From an uncultured Clostridia bacterium (GTDB lineage Bacteria > Bacillota > Clostridia > Christensenellales > UBA1750), in contig CAJFMX010000001.1 in NCBI GenBank assembly GCA_904393115.1, forward strand, positions 1-64,000: 64,000 nt of DNA, in the 5' to 3' direction. Under the pieces are notes generated by a model. The model saw only the letters and a program-made list of their open reading frames with translations, did not search any database and was not told the origin of the DNA. A program made the translations under genes and the position numbers. Positions 24,869 to 31,296 of the stretch are shown in pieces; positions within the stretch are counted from its first letter, which is position 1, and each line of letters begins with the position of its first letter.

Positions 24869-26303
24869 GGCGCATCCGCTCCCCGCTTCCGATCGGGGAG
24901 CCCTGGCCCCTGGCGGGGAGTTCTCTTCCCGCCGGGGGCTTTTTCGCCCCGCGGGCCCGGCGCTGCGCGAGCAGCCCGCGCGCCATGGTGACCGGCTCAA
25001 AGAGGAGCAGCAGCAGCTCGCGCCGGTCCATGCCCGCAAAGTGCAGCAGCAGCTTGAGCCGCGTCAGCGCGCACAGCACCGCCGAGCCGTAGAGGATCAC
25101 GACGTAGCCCATCATCCCGAGCCGCGGCAGCAGCAGGAGGATGCCCAGAATCCGCAGCGCGGAGTCCACCGTCTCGATGACGAGCGTCGCGCCCTGGCGG
25201 CCCAGCCCCTTGAGCATCGAGTCGCAGATGCTCTCGACGTAGAGCAGCGGCAGCAGCGGCGTCAGCAGCGTCAGGAGCCCGCCCGCGGCCGCGTTGTCGT
25301 AGAGCAGCTCCATCAGCTCCTGGCCAAAGGCCAGGAACAGCGCGCAGAACCCCACCGCCATGTACAGCGCCGCCGCGAGCGTCTTGCGCGTCAGCGCGCG
25401 GACGCGCTCTGCACGGCCCCGCGCGCTCTCCCGCGCGATCTCCGGCAGCAGCAGCGTCCCCACCGCCGCGGGGAAGGCCGCGGGGAACAGCAGGATCGGC
25501 AGCACCATCCCGGACAGCAGGCCGTATTGCGCCAGCGCGTGCGAGGCGCTCGCGCCCGAGAGCTTGAGCAGCACCGGGATCAGCAGGTTTTCCGCGGTCT
25601 GCATCCCGCACTGCAGGAGCGCGCCCAGCCAGATCGGCAAAACCCCGCCCATCACCTCGCGCAGCGGCAGGGACTCGCCTGCCGGCTCCCGGCTGCGCGC
25701 GTAAAACAGCGCGCACATCGAGAGCGACACGGCCTCGGCTGCCGTCGCCCCGAAGAGGATCGCCGCGCAGGCCTGGGAGAGCTCCGTGATTTCCAGGGAA
25801 AACAGCAGGAAGAGCACCAGCCCCACCCGCACCACCTGCTCCGTCATCTGCGCGACCGTCGGCCGCGCCACGTCCCCCCGGGAGAGGAAGTAGCCGCGCA
25901 GCGCGGCCGAAATGCCCATCATCGGCAGCGAAGGCGCGATCCACTTCAGCGCCATCGCCGCGCGCCCGTCGCCGAGCAGCCTGGACGCGATGCCGTCCGC
26001 CGCTAGCAGGAGCGCGGCGCCCAGCGCCGTGCCCAGCGCCCCCGCGTACAGGCAGGCCGACCGCACCGCCGAGCGCGCGGCGCGCGGCCGCTCCGCGCAG
26101 AGGCGGCTCACCGTGATCGTCAGCCCCGCGCAGGCCAGCATGGAGAACAGGCCGTACACCGTCATGATGAGCTGGTACAGCCCCATGCCCTCCATCCCGA
26201 TGCGCTCCGAGAGCACGATGCGGTAGATCATCCCGATCCCCCGGAGGAAAAAGGAGGACATCGTCAGCAGCAAAACGCCCTGGATCGCCTTGTTCCGGTT
26301 CAT
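24858..26303 (-). CDS. SpoVB-like polysaccharide flippase (MOP superfamily)
   Basis: 481 residues with about 12-14 hydrophobic segments. The N-terminal NRNKAIQGVLLLTMSSFFLRGIG is typical of SpoVB/Wzx-like lipid-linked oligosaccharide flippases of Firmicutes. Subfamily (SpoVB, YtgP/MurJ-like) cannot be fixed by eye. The start at 26303 follows AAGGAAGG; the frame stays open further upstream but lacks similarity. A perfect palindrome lies 63 bases upstream. Confidence 0.87.
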   Translation of the reverse strand: MNRNKAIQGVLLLTMSSFFLRGIGMIYRIVLSERIGMEGMGLYQLIMTVYGLFSMLACAGLTITVSRLCAERPRAARSAVRSACLYAGALGTALGAALLLAADGIASRLLGDGRAAMALKWIAPSLPMMGISAALRGYFLSRGDVARPTVAQMTEQVVRVGLVLFLLFSLEITELSQACAAILFGATAAEAVSLSMCALFYARSREPAGESLPLREVMGGVLPIWLGALLQCGMQTAENLLIPVLLKLSGASASHALAQYGLLSGMVLPILLFPAAFPAAVGTLLLPEIARESARGRAERVRALTRKTLAAALYMAVGFCALFLAFGQELMELLYDNAAAGGLLTLLTPLLPLLYVESICDSMLKGLGRQGATLVIETVDSALRILGILLLLPRLGMMGYVVILYGSAVLCALTRLKLLLHFAGMDRRELLLLLFEPVTMARGLLAQRRARGAKKPPAGRELPARGQGSPIGSGERMRLTS

Positions 26304-26365
26304 GGCAACACCTTCCTTGCGCCATGTATATGCCGCCGCGCCGGAAAAACAGCACGTTTGCCCCT

Positions 26366-26381
26366 GTATGTCCGGACATAC
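26366..26381. promoter_or_regulatory. Perfect 16-bp palindrome upstream of the flippase gene
   Basis: GTATGTCCGGACATAC is fully self-complementary. On the minus strand it lies between a possible -35 (TTGAAT, 26409-26414) and the flippase start at 26303, where a dimeric regulator could bind. No cognate regulator is known. Confidence 0.45.
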
Positions 26382-26454
26382 CCCCAGAATCCATAACGCT
26401 GGGTTTTCATTCAAGACCACTTCGTTAAAAAATTGCGTTTTTGGGATTTCGGGC

Positions 26455-26483
26455 TTGACATTTTTTGCTGGGCTTGCTATTAT
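26455..26483 (+). promoter_or_regulatory. Strong promoter of a candidate small RNA
   Basis: TTGACA (26455-26460), 17-base spacer, TATTAT (26478-26483). Bases 26481-26486 also read TATAAT. A hairpin and a terminator follow within 85 bases without any reading frame between. Confidence 0.8.
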
Positions 26484-26486
26484 AAT

Positions 26487-26569
26487 ACCGTTCTGTGAAA
26501 CGGTCTTTATTGAGCCACCCCCCACTGCCCCGCCAACTTGCAATCGGCAAGCGGCGGGGACCTTTTTTT
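26487..26569 (+). ncRNA. Candidate ~80-nt small RNA (or attenuated leader)
   Basis: The predicted transcript starts with a hairpin ACCGTT (26487-26492)/AACGGT (26499-26504), then a single-stranded C-rich segment GAGCCACCCCCCACTG, then an intrinsic terminator with nested arms CCCCGCC/GGCGGGG and CTTGC/GCAAG followed by seven Ts (26563-26569). C-rich unpaired stretches are used by Gram-positive sRNAs to mask ribosome sites. No family was recognised. It could instead be an attenuator for the GH113 gene, though that gene has its own promoter. Confidence 0.55.
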
Positions 26570-26635
26570 GTGCAAGAAGTTTCAAAGGATGGAACGGCGT
26601 TTTATGAAATGGGAACGGGCGTGAAAACCTGCCCC

Positions 26636-26664
26636 TTGCAGGAAGGGGAAAAAGGGGCTATACT
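26636..26664 (+). promoter_or_regulatory. Promoter of the GH113-like gene
   Basis: TTGCAG (26636-26641), 17-base spacer, TATACT (26659-26664). Confidence 0.65.
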
Positions 26665-26740
26665 AACCCTGACGCCCGGGCCGCCCCCTGCGGGCCGGCT
26701 GCGCGGCGCAGACAGAGACGACCAAAGGGGGAAACTCTCA

Positions 26741-27679
26741 ATGGATTTCTTTTCCGCAACGACGTTCGGCTTCATGGCGCCCAAGGGGTTCACGAAGAAC
26801 CCGGAGAGCCTGGATTCCCTGCGCAGGATGTTTGCGGGCACGGGCAGCGACACGCTGCTCCTGCCGGTGGCGGCCCTGCAGGACCACGCCTATTCCACCA
26901 AGATCGACTGGACCACGGACGACGTCATGAGCGAGGAGGACGTCCGCGCGTGCGTCGCGGTCGCGCGGGAGCTGGGCAAGAAGGTCATCCTCAAGGCCAT
27001 GGTCAACTGCCGGGACGGCTATTGGCGCGCCTACATCAATTTCTTTGACACCTACGTCCCCTGCGAGCCGCAGTGGGAGGATTGGTTCCGCTCCTATACG
27101 GACTTCAACGTCTACCTGGCGCGCATCGCGCAGGACGTGGGCGCCGAGCTCTACTGCGCCGGGTGCGAGATGGTCGGCACCGACCGCAAGGCGGACCTGT
27201 GGCGCGGCCTCATCGCCGAGGTGCGCAAGGTCTACTCCGGCCTTGTGACCTACAACTGCGACAAGTACCAGGAGCACAACGTCACCTGGTGGGACTGCCT
27301 GGACGTCATCTCCTCCAGCGGCTACTACCCGATCAACGACCTGGACAACCAGTTTGCGCGCATCCACGACGTGGCGGAGAAGTTCCAGAAGCCCTTCCTC
27401 TTCATGGAGTGCGGATGCCCCTGCCGCCAGGGCAGCGAGTTCATCCCCAACGACTGGACCCACGGCGGCGACCTGGACATCGGCGTGCAGACCCGCTGGT
27501 ACCGCGCCTTCCTCGAGGCCCTGGACAAGAACCCCTGGATTCAGGGCGTGGGCTGGTGGGACTGGAGCGCAAACCTCTATCCCGCCGACAAGGCCATGGA
27601 GAACAGCGGCTACGGCGTCTACGCCAAGCCCGCCGAAAAGCTCCTGCTCGACTGGAACCGCAAGCACGGTCGCGCGTAA
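26741..27679 (+). CDS. Glycoside hydrolase, GH113-like (mannanase-type TIM barrel)
   Basis: 312 residues, no signal peptide, so intracellular. The fold pattern and the sequence around GCEMVGTD (Glu143) and FLFMECGCP (Glu223) match the acid/base and nucleophile glutamates of GH113 beta-mannanases; QGVGWWDWSANLY near the end is also typical. It probably cleaves imported manno-oligosaccharides or a related beta-linked substrate. The ATG at 26741 is preceded by AAAGGGGG; the open frame upstream covers the small RNA and promoter and is not part of the protein. Confidence 0.8.
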   Translation: MDFFSATTFGFMAPKGFTKNPESLDSLRRMFAGTGSDTLLLPVAALQDHAYSTKIDWTTDDVMSEEDVRACVAVARELGKKVILKAMVNCRDGYWRAYINFFDTYVPCEPQWEDWFRSYTDFNVYLARIAQDVGAELYCAGCEMVGTDRKADLWRGLIAEVRKVYSGLVTYNCDKYQEHNVTWWDCLDVISSSGYYPINDLDNQFARIHDVAEKFQKPFLFMECGCPCRQGSEFIPNDWTHGGDLDIGVQTRWYRAFLEALDKNPWIQGVGWWDWSANLYPADKAMENSGYGVYAKPAEKLLLDWNRKHGRA

Positions 27680-27691
27680 GCGCAGCCCTTT

Positions 27692-27876
27692 GCGTGTCGA
27701 CAAAGTCGACACGCTTCGAAGAAATGCAACTTGCATTTCTTCGAGAAACATTTGGCGCGCCGCGCGCTGCGCGCACAACGCGCCAAATACCGGAAAGCGG
27801 GCCGAAGGCCCGCTTCCTCGCGGCGTACACGCCGCCGCTGCGGGATTGCAAAGGAAGGGGCATCAGGCCCCTTCCT
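27692..27876 (+). repeat. Array of six consecutive inverted repeats (hairpins)
   Basis: Six stem-loops follow one another within 185 bases: GCGTGTCGAC/GTCGACACGC (27692-27714); TCGAAGAAATGCAA/TTGCATTTCTTCGA (27716-27744); TTTGGCGCG/CGCGCCAAA (27751-27787) with GC-rich inner pairing; AAGCGGGCC/GGCCCGCTT (27795-27815); GCGGCG/CGCCGC (27820-27835); and AGGAAGGGGC/GCCCCTTCCT (27852-27876). Most arms are perfect with 1-5 base loops. None is followed by a T-run, so they are not simple terminators. Confidence 0.8.
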
Positions 27877-27917
27877 ACATCTCTGAGAACAGCAGGAAAG
27901 GATTTCTACGGCCCGGA

Positions 27918-27954
27918 GGGCGTCCGCGCATCTTTTGCGCGGACGCCCTTTTTT
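27918..27954 (+). terminator. Terminator closing the hairpin array
   Basis: The perfect 13-bp arms GGGCGTCCGCGCA (27918-27930) and TGCGCGGACGCCC (27936-27948) are followed by six Ts. Confidence 0.9.
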
Positions 27955-28035
27955 CGGCGCGAAGGCATGGATGCGGGAGGGACGTGCATAGGATGGACTG
28001 CGTAAGTGAAACGTTGCAAGGAGGCGCAGTCGGTC

Positions 28036-29046
28036 ATGAAACAATGCAAGGTCATCGCTCTGATGCTGCTGGCGCTCGCGCTGCTCGCGGGCTGCTCCAG
28101 CCCAGACCCCATCGACCTGGAGGAGCCCATCGAACAGGTCCCCACCGCCGCGGAGCTGCAGGCCTCGCTGGAGGACGGGGGCTCGACGCGGGAGGTCACC
28201 CTGTACTACAAGGACCTGATGGGCTACCTCGTCCCCGTCAACTGTGAGATCCCCTGGGAGGAAGGCATCGCCAAGGCGACGCTCAAGCAGATGGTCTCCT
28301 CCGAAGAAAACGACCTGCAGGCCGCGCGCCTGGGGCTGCTGACGGCCCTGCCCGAGGGGCTGGAGGTGGACATGGACATCATCGGCCAGCTGGCCAAGGT
28401 CTCGCTGTCCTCGGCGTGCATGGCCTGCGCGGACGCGGAGGAGGAGAACGCCATGGTCAGCGCCATCGTCAGCGCCCTGACGGAGTTTGACTCCATCTCC
28501 GAGGTGCAGCTCCTGGTCGAGGGCGAGGAGGTCGACGCGCTGCCCTTTGGCACGAACATCAGCGCTCCGCTCACGCGGGAGGACCTGAACGTCGAGTCCG
28601 TCTCCGCGGACACGGATCTGACCGGCTCCGGCACGGTCCAGGTGTTCTTTGAGAGCGAGGCCAGCGGGTGCATGGTGCCCGTGACGCGCACGGTCTTCTC
28701 CAATGAGGACATCGATACCGCCGTGCTCGAGCTCCTCAAGGGCCCCCGCGAGGACTCCGGCCTTGCCGGCTGCATCCCCAAGGGCGTGGGCCTCATCTCC
28801 GTAAAGCAGCAGGACGGCGTGGTCACCATCAACATGACGGAGGAGTTTAAGCAGGTCCTGGAGCAGGCGGACGGCGGCGCGGCCGCGGTCAAGGCCCTGG
28901 TGCTCACCTGCTCCCAGTTCCCGGACGTGACCGAGGTCAAGCTCCAGGTCGAGGGCGAGGACTTCGTGCTCGACACCGAGACCCTCGCGGTGACGACGGT
29001 CGTCAACACCGAGCAGGAGGCGCTCATGGCCAGCGCCATCGGCTGA
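28036..29046 (+). CDS. GerMN-domain lipoprotein
   Basis: 336 residues. Signal peptide with lipobox LLAGC, lipidated Cys20. Two GerMN-like repeats are visible (roughly 45-175 and 180-325), each with VTLYYKD/VQVFF strands, KATLKQM/AVLELLKG helices and SLSSA/TINMTEEF endings. The family includes GerM and LpqB-type proteins linked to spore wall and envelope functions. The start at 28036 follows AAGGAGG (28018-28024); a GTG at 28006 is upstream of that site and less likely. Confidence 0.87.
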   Translation: MKQCKVIALMLLALALLAGCSSPDPIDLEEPIEQVPTAAELQASLEDGGSTREVTLYYKDLMGYLVPVNCEIPWEEGIAKATLKQMVSSEENDLQAARLGLLTALPEGLEVDMDIIGQLAKVSLSSACMACADAEEENAMVSAIVSALTEFDSISEVQLLVEGEEVDALPFGTNISAPLTREDLNVESVSADTDLTGSGTVQVFFESEASGCMVPVTRTVFSNEDIDTAVLELLKGPREDSGLAGCIPKGVGLISVKQQDGVVTINMTEEFKQVLEQADGGAAAVKALVLTCSQFPDVTEVKLQVEGEDFVLDTETLAVTTVVNTEQEALMASAIG

Positions 29047-29060
29047 GCGCCCGCGCGCAC

Positions 29061-29098
29061 GCGGCCCCCGCCAAACCGGGCAGGGGCCGCTTTTCTTT
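29061..29098 (+). terminator. Terminator after the GerMN lipoprotein gene
   Basis: GCGGCCCC (29061-29068) pairs with GGGGCCGC (29083-29090), followed by TTTTCTTT. Confidence 0.8.
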
Positions 29099-29119
29099 CC
29101 TGCGCGCCTGTGCTATAAT
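29091..29119 (+). promoter_or_regulatory. Promoter of the rdgB-phosphodiesterase pair
   Basis: TATAAT at 29114-29119 with TTTTCT (29091-29096) as a weak -35 at a 17-base spacing. The -35 shares bases with the T-run of the preceding terminator. Confidence 0.55.
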
Positions 29120-29150
29120 GGGAAAAACGCCACACGGGGGAGAGACGAAG

Positions 29151-29738
29151 ATGAAGCTGCTCATCGCCAGCAACAATGCCCACAAGATCCGCGAGATCAA
29201 GGAGATCCTCGGCGACCTGTTCGACGAAATCCTGTCCCTGCGCGAGGCCGGCGTTTCCGCCGACCCGGAGGAGACGGGCGAGACCTTTGAGGAGAACGCG
29301 CGCATCAAGGCCGAGGCGATCCTGCAGCTGACGGGCTGCGCGGCCCTGGCGGACGACTCCGGCCTGGAGGTCGACGCCCTGGGCGGCGCGCCCGGCGTGC
29401 ACTCGGCCCGCTACTGCGGCCGCCACGGCGACGACGACGCCAACAACGCCCTGCTCCTCCGCAACCTCGCCGGCGTCCCCGCGCCGCGCACGGCGCGCTT
29501 TGTCAGCGCGGTGGCCCTGGCGCGCCCGGGGCAGCCCACGCGCATCTGCCGCGGAACCTGCGAGGGCACGGTCGGCTTTGCGCCGCGCGGGAACAACGGC
29601 TTTGGCTACGATCCCTATTTCACCCCGCTCGGCATGGACAAGACCTTCGCGGAGCTGCCCGCCGAGGTCAAAAACGGCATGTCCCACCGCGCCCACGCGC
29701 TCGCGGCCCTGCGCCGTTCCCTGGAAGAGGAGGGCTGA
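29151..29738 (+). CDS. rdgB: XTP/dITP diphosphatase (non-canonical purine NTP pyrophosphatase)
   Basis: 195 residues. It hydrolyses dITP and XTP to the monophosphates and keeps deaminated purines out of DNA and RNA. The N-terminal nucleotide-binding SNNAHKIREI, ETFEENARIKA, ADDSGLEVDAL, FGYDPYF and the terminal MSHRAHAL are all family hallmarks. The ATG at 29151 is chosen because conserved MKLLIASNN starts there. The phosphodiesterase gene follows by three bases, a common Firmicute pairing. Confidence 0.95.
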   Translation: MKLLIASNNAHKIREIKEILGDLFDEILSLREAGVSADPEETGETFEENARIKAEAILQLTGCAALADDSGLEVDALGGAPGVHSARYCGRHGDDDANNALLLRNLAGVPAPRTARFVSAVALARPGQPTRICRGTCEGTVGFAPRGNNGFGYDPYFTPLGMDKTFAELPAEVKNGMSHRAHALAALRRSLEEEG

Positions 29739-29741
29739 GCC

Positions 29742-30236
29742 ATGCGCTTCCTCGTCCTGTCCGACACGCACGGCGACCGGACGCAGATGGTGCGCGCGCT
29801 GGACTACCTGGAGGCCCTGCGCGCGGACGCGCTGCTCCACCTGGGGGATTACGCCGCGGACGCGGACTTCCTCGCGCGAGAGCTGCGCATCCCCGCGCGC
29901 GCCGTCTCCGGCAACTGCGACGCGTTCCGATCCATGCGCCCGACGGAGGAGGCCTTCGAGTGCGAGGGCGTGCGCGTCCTCCTGACGCACGGCCACCGCT
30001 ACGGCGTCAAGGAGGATCTGCAGCGCCTGACCTACGCCGCGCTCGAGCAGGCGTGCGCCGTCGCGCTCTTCGGGCACACGCACGAGCCCTTCCTCGCCCG
30101 GGAGCAGGGGGTGCTCCTGCTCAACCCCGGCTCCCTCTGCCAGCCGCGGCTTGGCGCGGGGGCGGGCCTTGCGCTGCTGACGGTGGAGAAGGGGGAGGCA
30201 AAGGGCGTGCTCCTGCCCTATGCGCTCCGCAGGTGA
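29742..30236 (+). CDS. YfcE/MJ0936-type metallophosphoesterase
   Basis: 164 residues. Dinuclear metal site residues lie in LSDTHGD (residues 5-11), HLGDYAAD, GNCD, LTHGHRYG and FGHTHEP. The family hydrolyses phosphodiesters in vitro; the physiological substrate is unknown. It forms a two-gene unit with rdgB. Confidence 0.92.
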   Translation: MRFLVLSDTHGDRTQMVRALDYLEALRADALLHLGDYAADADFLARELRIPARAVSGNCDAFRSMRPTEEAFECEGVRVLLTHGHRYGVKEDLQRLTYAALEQACAVALFGHTHEPFLAREQGVLLLNPGSLCQPRLGAGAGLALLTVEKGEAKGVLLPYALRR

Positions 30237-30273
30237 GGAATGGAATTTTCCGGCGACTTTTTTGGGAAAACCC

Positions 30274-30302
30274 TTGACAGGGGCAGAAGAAATCGCTATA
30301 AT
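30274..30302 (+). promoter_or_regulatory. Consensus promoter of the nine-tRNA operon
   Basis: TTGACA (30274-30279), exactly 17 bases, TATAAT (30297-30302). This is the only fully consensus sigma-A promoter noted in the window, as expected for stable RNA. Confidence 0.95.
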
Positions 30303-30340
30303 CTATATTCGTCAGCGGGTGTGCCGCCCAAGGAAGGTAT

Positions 30341-30417
<77 letters not shown>

Positions 30418-30449
30418 TTCATGACAACCTTGCGGCATTGGCAGCATAT

Positions 30450-30527
30450 GGTGGATATAGCTCAGTTGGTTAGAGTGCCAGGTTGTGGCCCTGGAGGTCG
30501 TGGGTTCGAATCCCACTATTCACCCCA
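30450..30527 (+). tRNA. tRNA-His (anticodon GTG)
   Basis: Acceptor GTGGATA/TATTCAC (one G-T) with the extra G at position -1 (30450) opposite C73, the histidine identity element. Anticodon loop TTGTGGC and encoded CCA. Confidence 0.95.
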
Positions 30528-30598
30528 TTTTTTTCAAAGATCCCAAGCGGCGGCGGCAACAGCGGCGGCAGGTGCACGTAGGCGGCGCAGGTTCACGT

Positions 30599-30673
30599 TG
30601 GGGTGTAGCCAAGCGGTAAGGCACGGGACTTTGACTCCCGCATTCGTAGGTTCGAGCCCTGCCACCCCAGCCA
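30599..30673 (+). tRNA. tRNA-Gln (anticodon TTG)
   Basis: Acceptor TGGGGTG/CACCCCA, discriminator G, anticodon loop CTTTGAC, encoded CCA. Confidence 0.95.
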
Positions 30674-30679
30674 ATGTAT

Positions 30680-30755
30680 GATCCATTAGCTCAGTTGGCA
30701 GAGCACTTGACTTTTAATCAAGGTGTCCGGAGTTCGAATCTCCGATGGATCACCA
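30680..30755 (+). tRNA. tRNA-Lys (anticodon TTT)
   Basis: Acceptor GATCCAT/ATGGATC, anticodon loop CTTTTAA, encoded CCA. Confidence 0.95.
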
Positions 30756-30771
30756 CTTGATTCTTCGTGAT

Positions 30772-30855
30772 GCGGGCGTGGCGGAATGGCAGACGCGCTA
30801 GACTTAGGATCTAGTGCCCAATGGCGTGGGAGTTCAAGTCTCTTCGCCCGCACCA
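30772..30855 (+). tRNA. tRNA-Leu (anticodon TAG)
   Basis: Acceptor GCGGGCG/CGCCCGC, anticodon loop CTTAGGA, long variable arm as in class II tRNAs, encoded CCA. Confidence 0.94.
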
Positions 30856-30873
30856 ATTCACCCCCATATTCAT

Positions 30874-30948
30874 GCGGTAGTAGCTCAGTGGTAGAGTGCC
30901 ACCTTGCCAAGGTGGATGTCGCGGGTCCGAATCCCGTCTACCGCTCCA
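30874..30948 (+). tRNA. tRNA-Gly (anticodon GCC), copy 1
   Basis: Acceptor GCGGTAG/CTACCGC, anticodon loop TTGCCAA, encoded CCA. Identical to the next tRNA. Confidence 0.95.
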
Positions 30949-30988
30949 CTTTTTCCTTACAAAATGGAGCAGAATTTCTCCGAATTAC

Positions 30989-31063
30989 GCGGTAGTAGCT
31001 CAGTGGTAGAGTGCCACCTTGCCAAGGTGGATGTCGCGGGTCCGAATCCCGTCTACCGCTCCA
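30989..31063 (+). tRNA. tRNA-Gly (anticodon GCC), copy 2
   Basis: By eye an exact duplicate of the tRNA at 30874-30948, separated by 40 unrelated bases. Probably a tandem duplication that raises dosage. Confidence 0.95.
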
Positions 31064-31072
31064 TTTTTTTCT

Positions 31073-31146
31073 GCGGGTGTAGCTCAACGGTAGAGTCCCA
31101 GCCTTCCAAGCTGGTTGCGTGGGTTCGATTCCCATCACCCGCTCCA
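31073..31146 (+). tRNA. tRNA-Gly (anticodon TCC)
   Basis: Acceptor GCGGGTG/CACCCGC, anticodon loop CTTCCAA, encoded CCA. Confidence 0.95.
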
Positions 31147-31157
31147 TTTTCCCGCAT

Positions 31158-31233
31158 GGACCGCTAGCTCAGTTGGTAGAGCACCTGACTCTTAATCAGG
31201 GTGTCCAGGGTTCGAGTCCCTGGCGGTCCACCA
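31158..31233 (+). tRNA. tRNA-Lys (anticodon CTT), copy 2
   Basis: Same sequence as the tRNA at 586-661. Last gene of the operon, followed by a terminator. Confidence 0.95.
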
Positions 31234-31236
31234 CGT

Positions 31237-31268
31237 CCCTGCCGAACAAGGTCCGGCAGGGTTTTTTT
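31237..31268 (+). terminator. Terminator of the tRNA operon
   Basis: CCCTGCCG (31237-31244) pairs with CGGCAGGG (31254-31261), followed by seven Ts. Confidence 0.92.
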
Positions 31269-31296
31269 GTACCCGGCGACGAACAAGGAGGCGCAC

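Noticed and set aside
26495-26740. N-terminal extension of the GH113-like protein
   Set aside because: The frame is open but crosses a terminator and a promoter, lacks family similarity, and a good ribosome site precedes the ATG at 26741.
27692-27876. CRISPR array
   Set aside because: The inverted repeats differ from one another, no direct repeat with regular spacers exists, and no cas gene is near.
27680-28035. A gene in the gap after the GH113-like gene
   Set aside because: All frames run through hairpins and have no ribosome site; the translated stretches are low in information.
30421-31167. Open frames inside the nine-tRNA operon
   Set aside because: These are translations of tRNA genes. 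Similar peptide pieces recur because the tRNAs recur.
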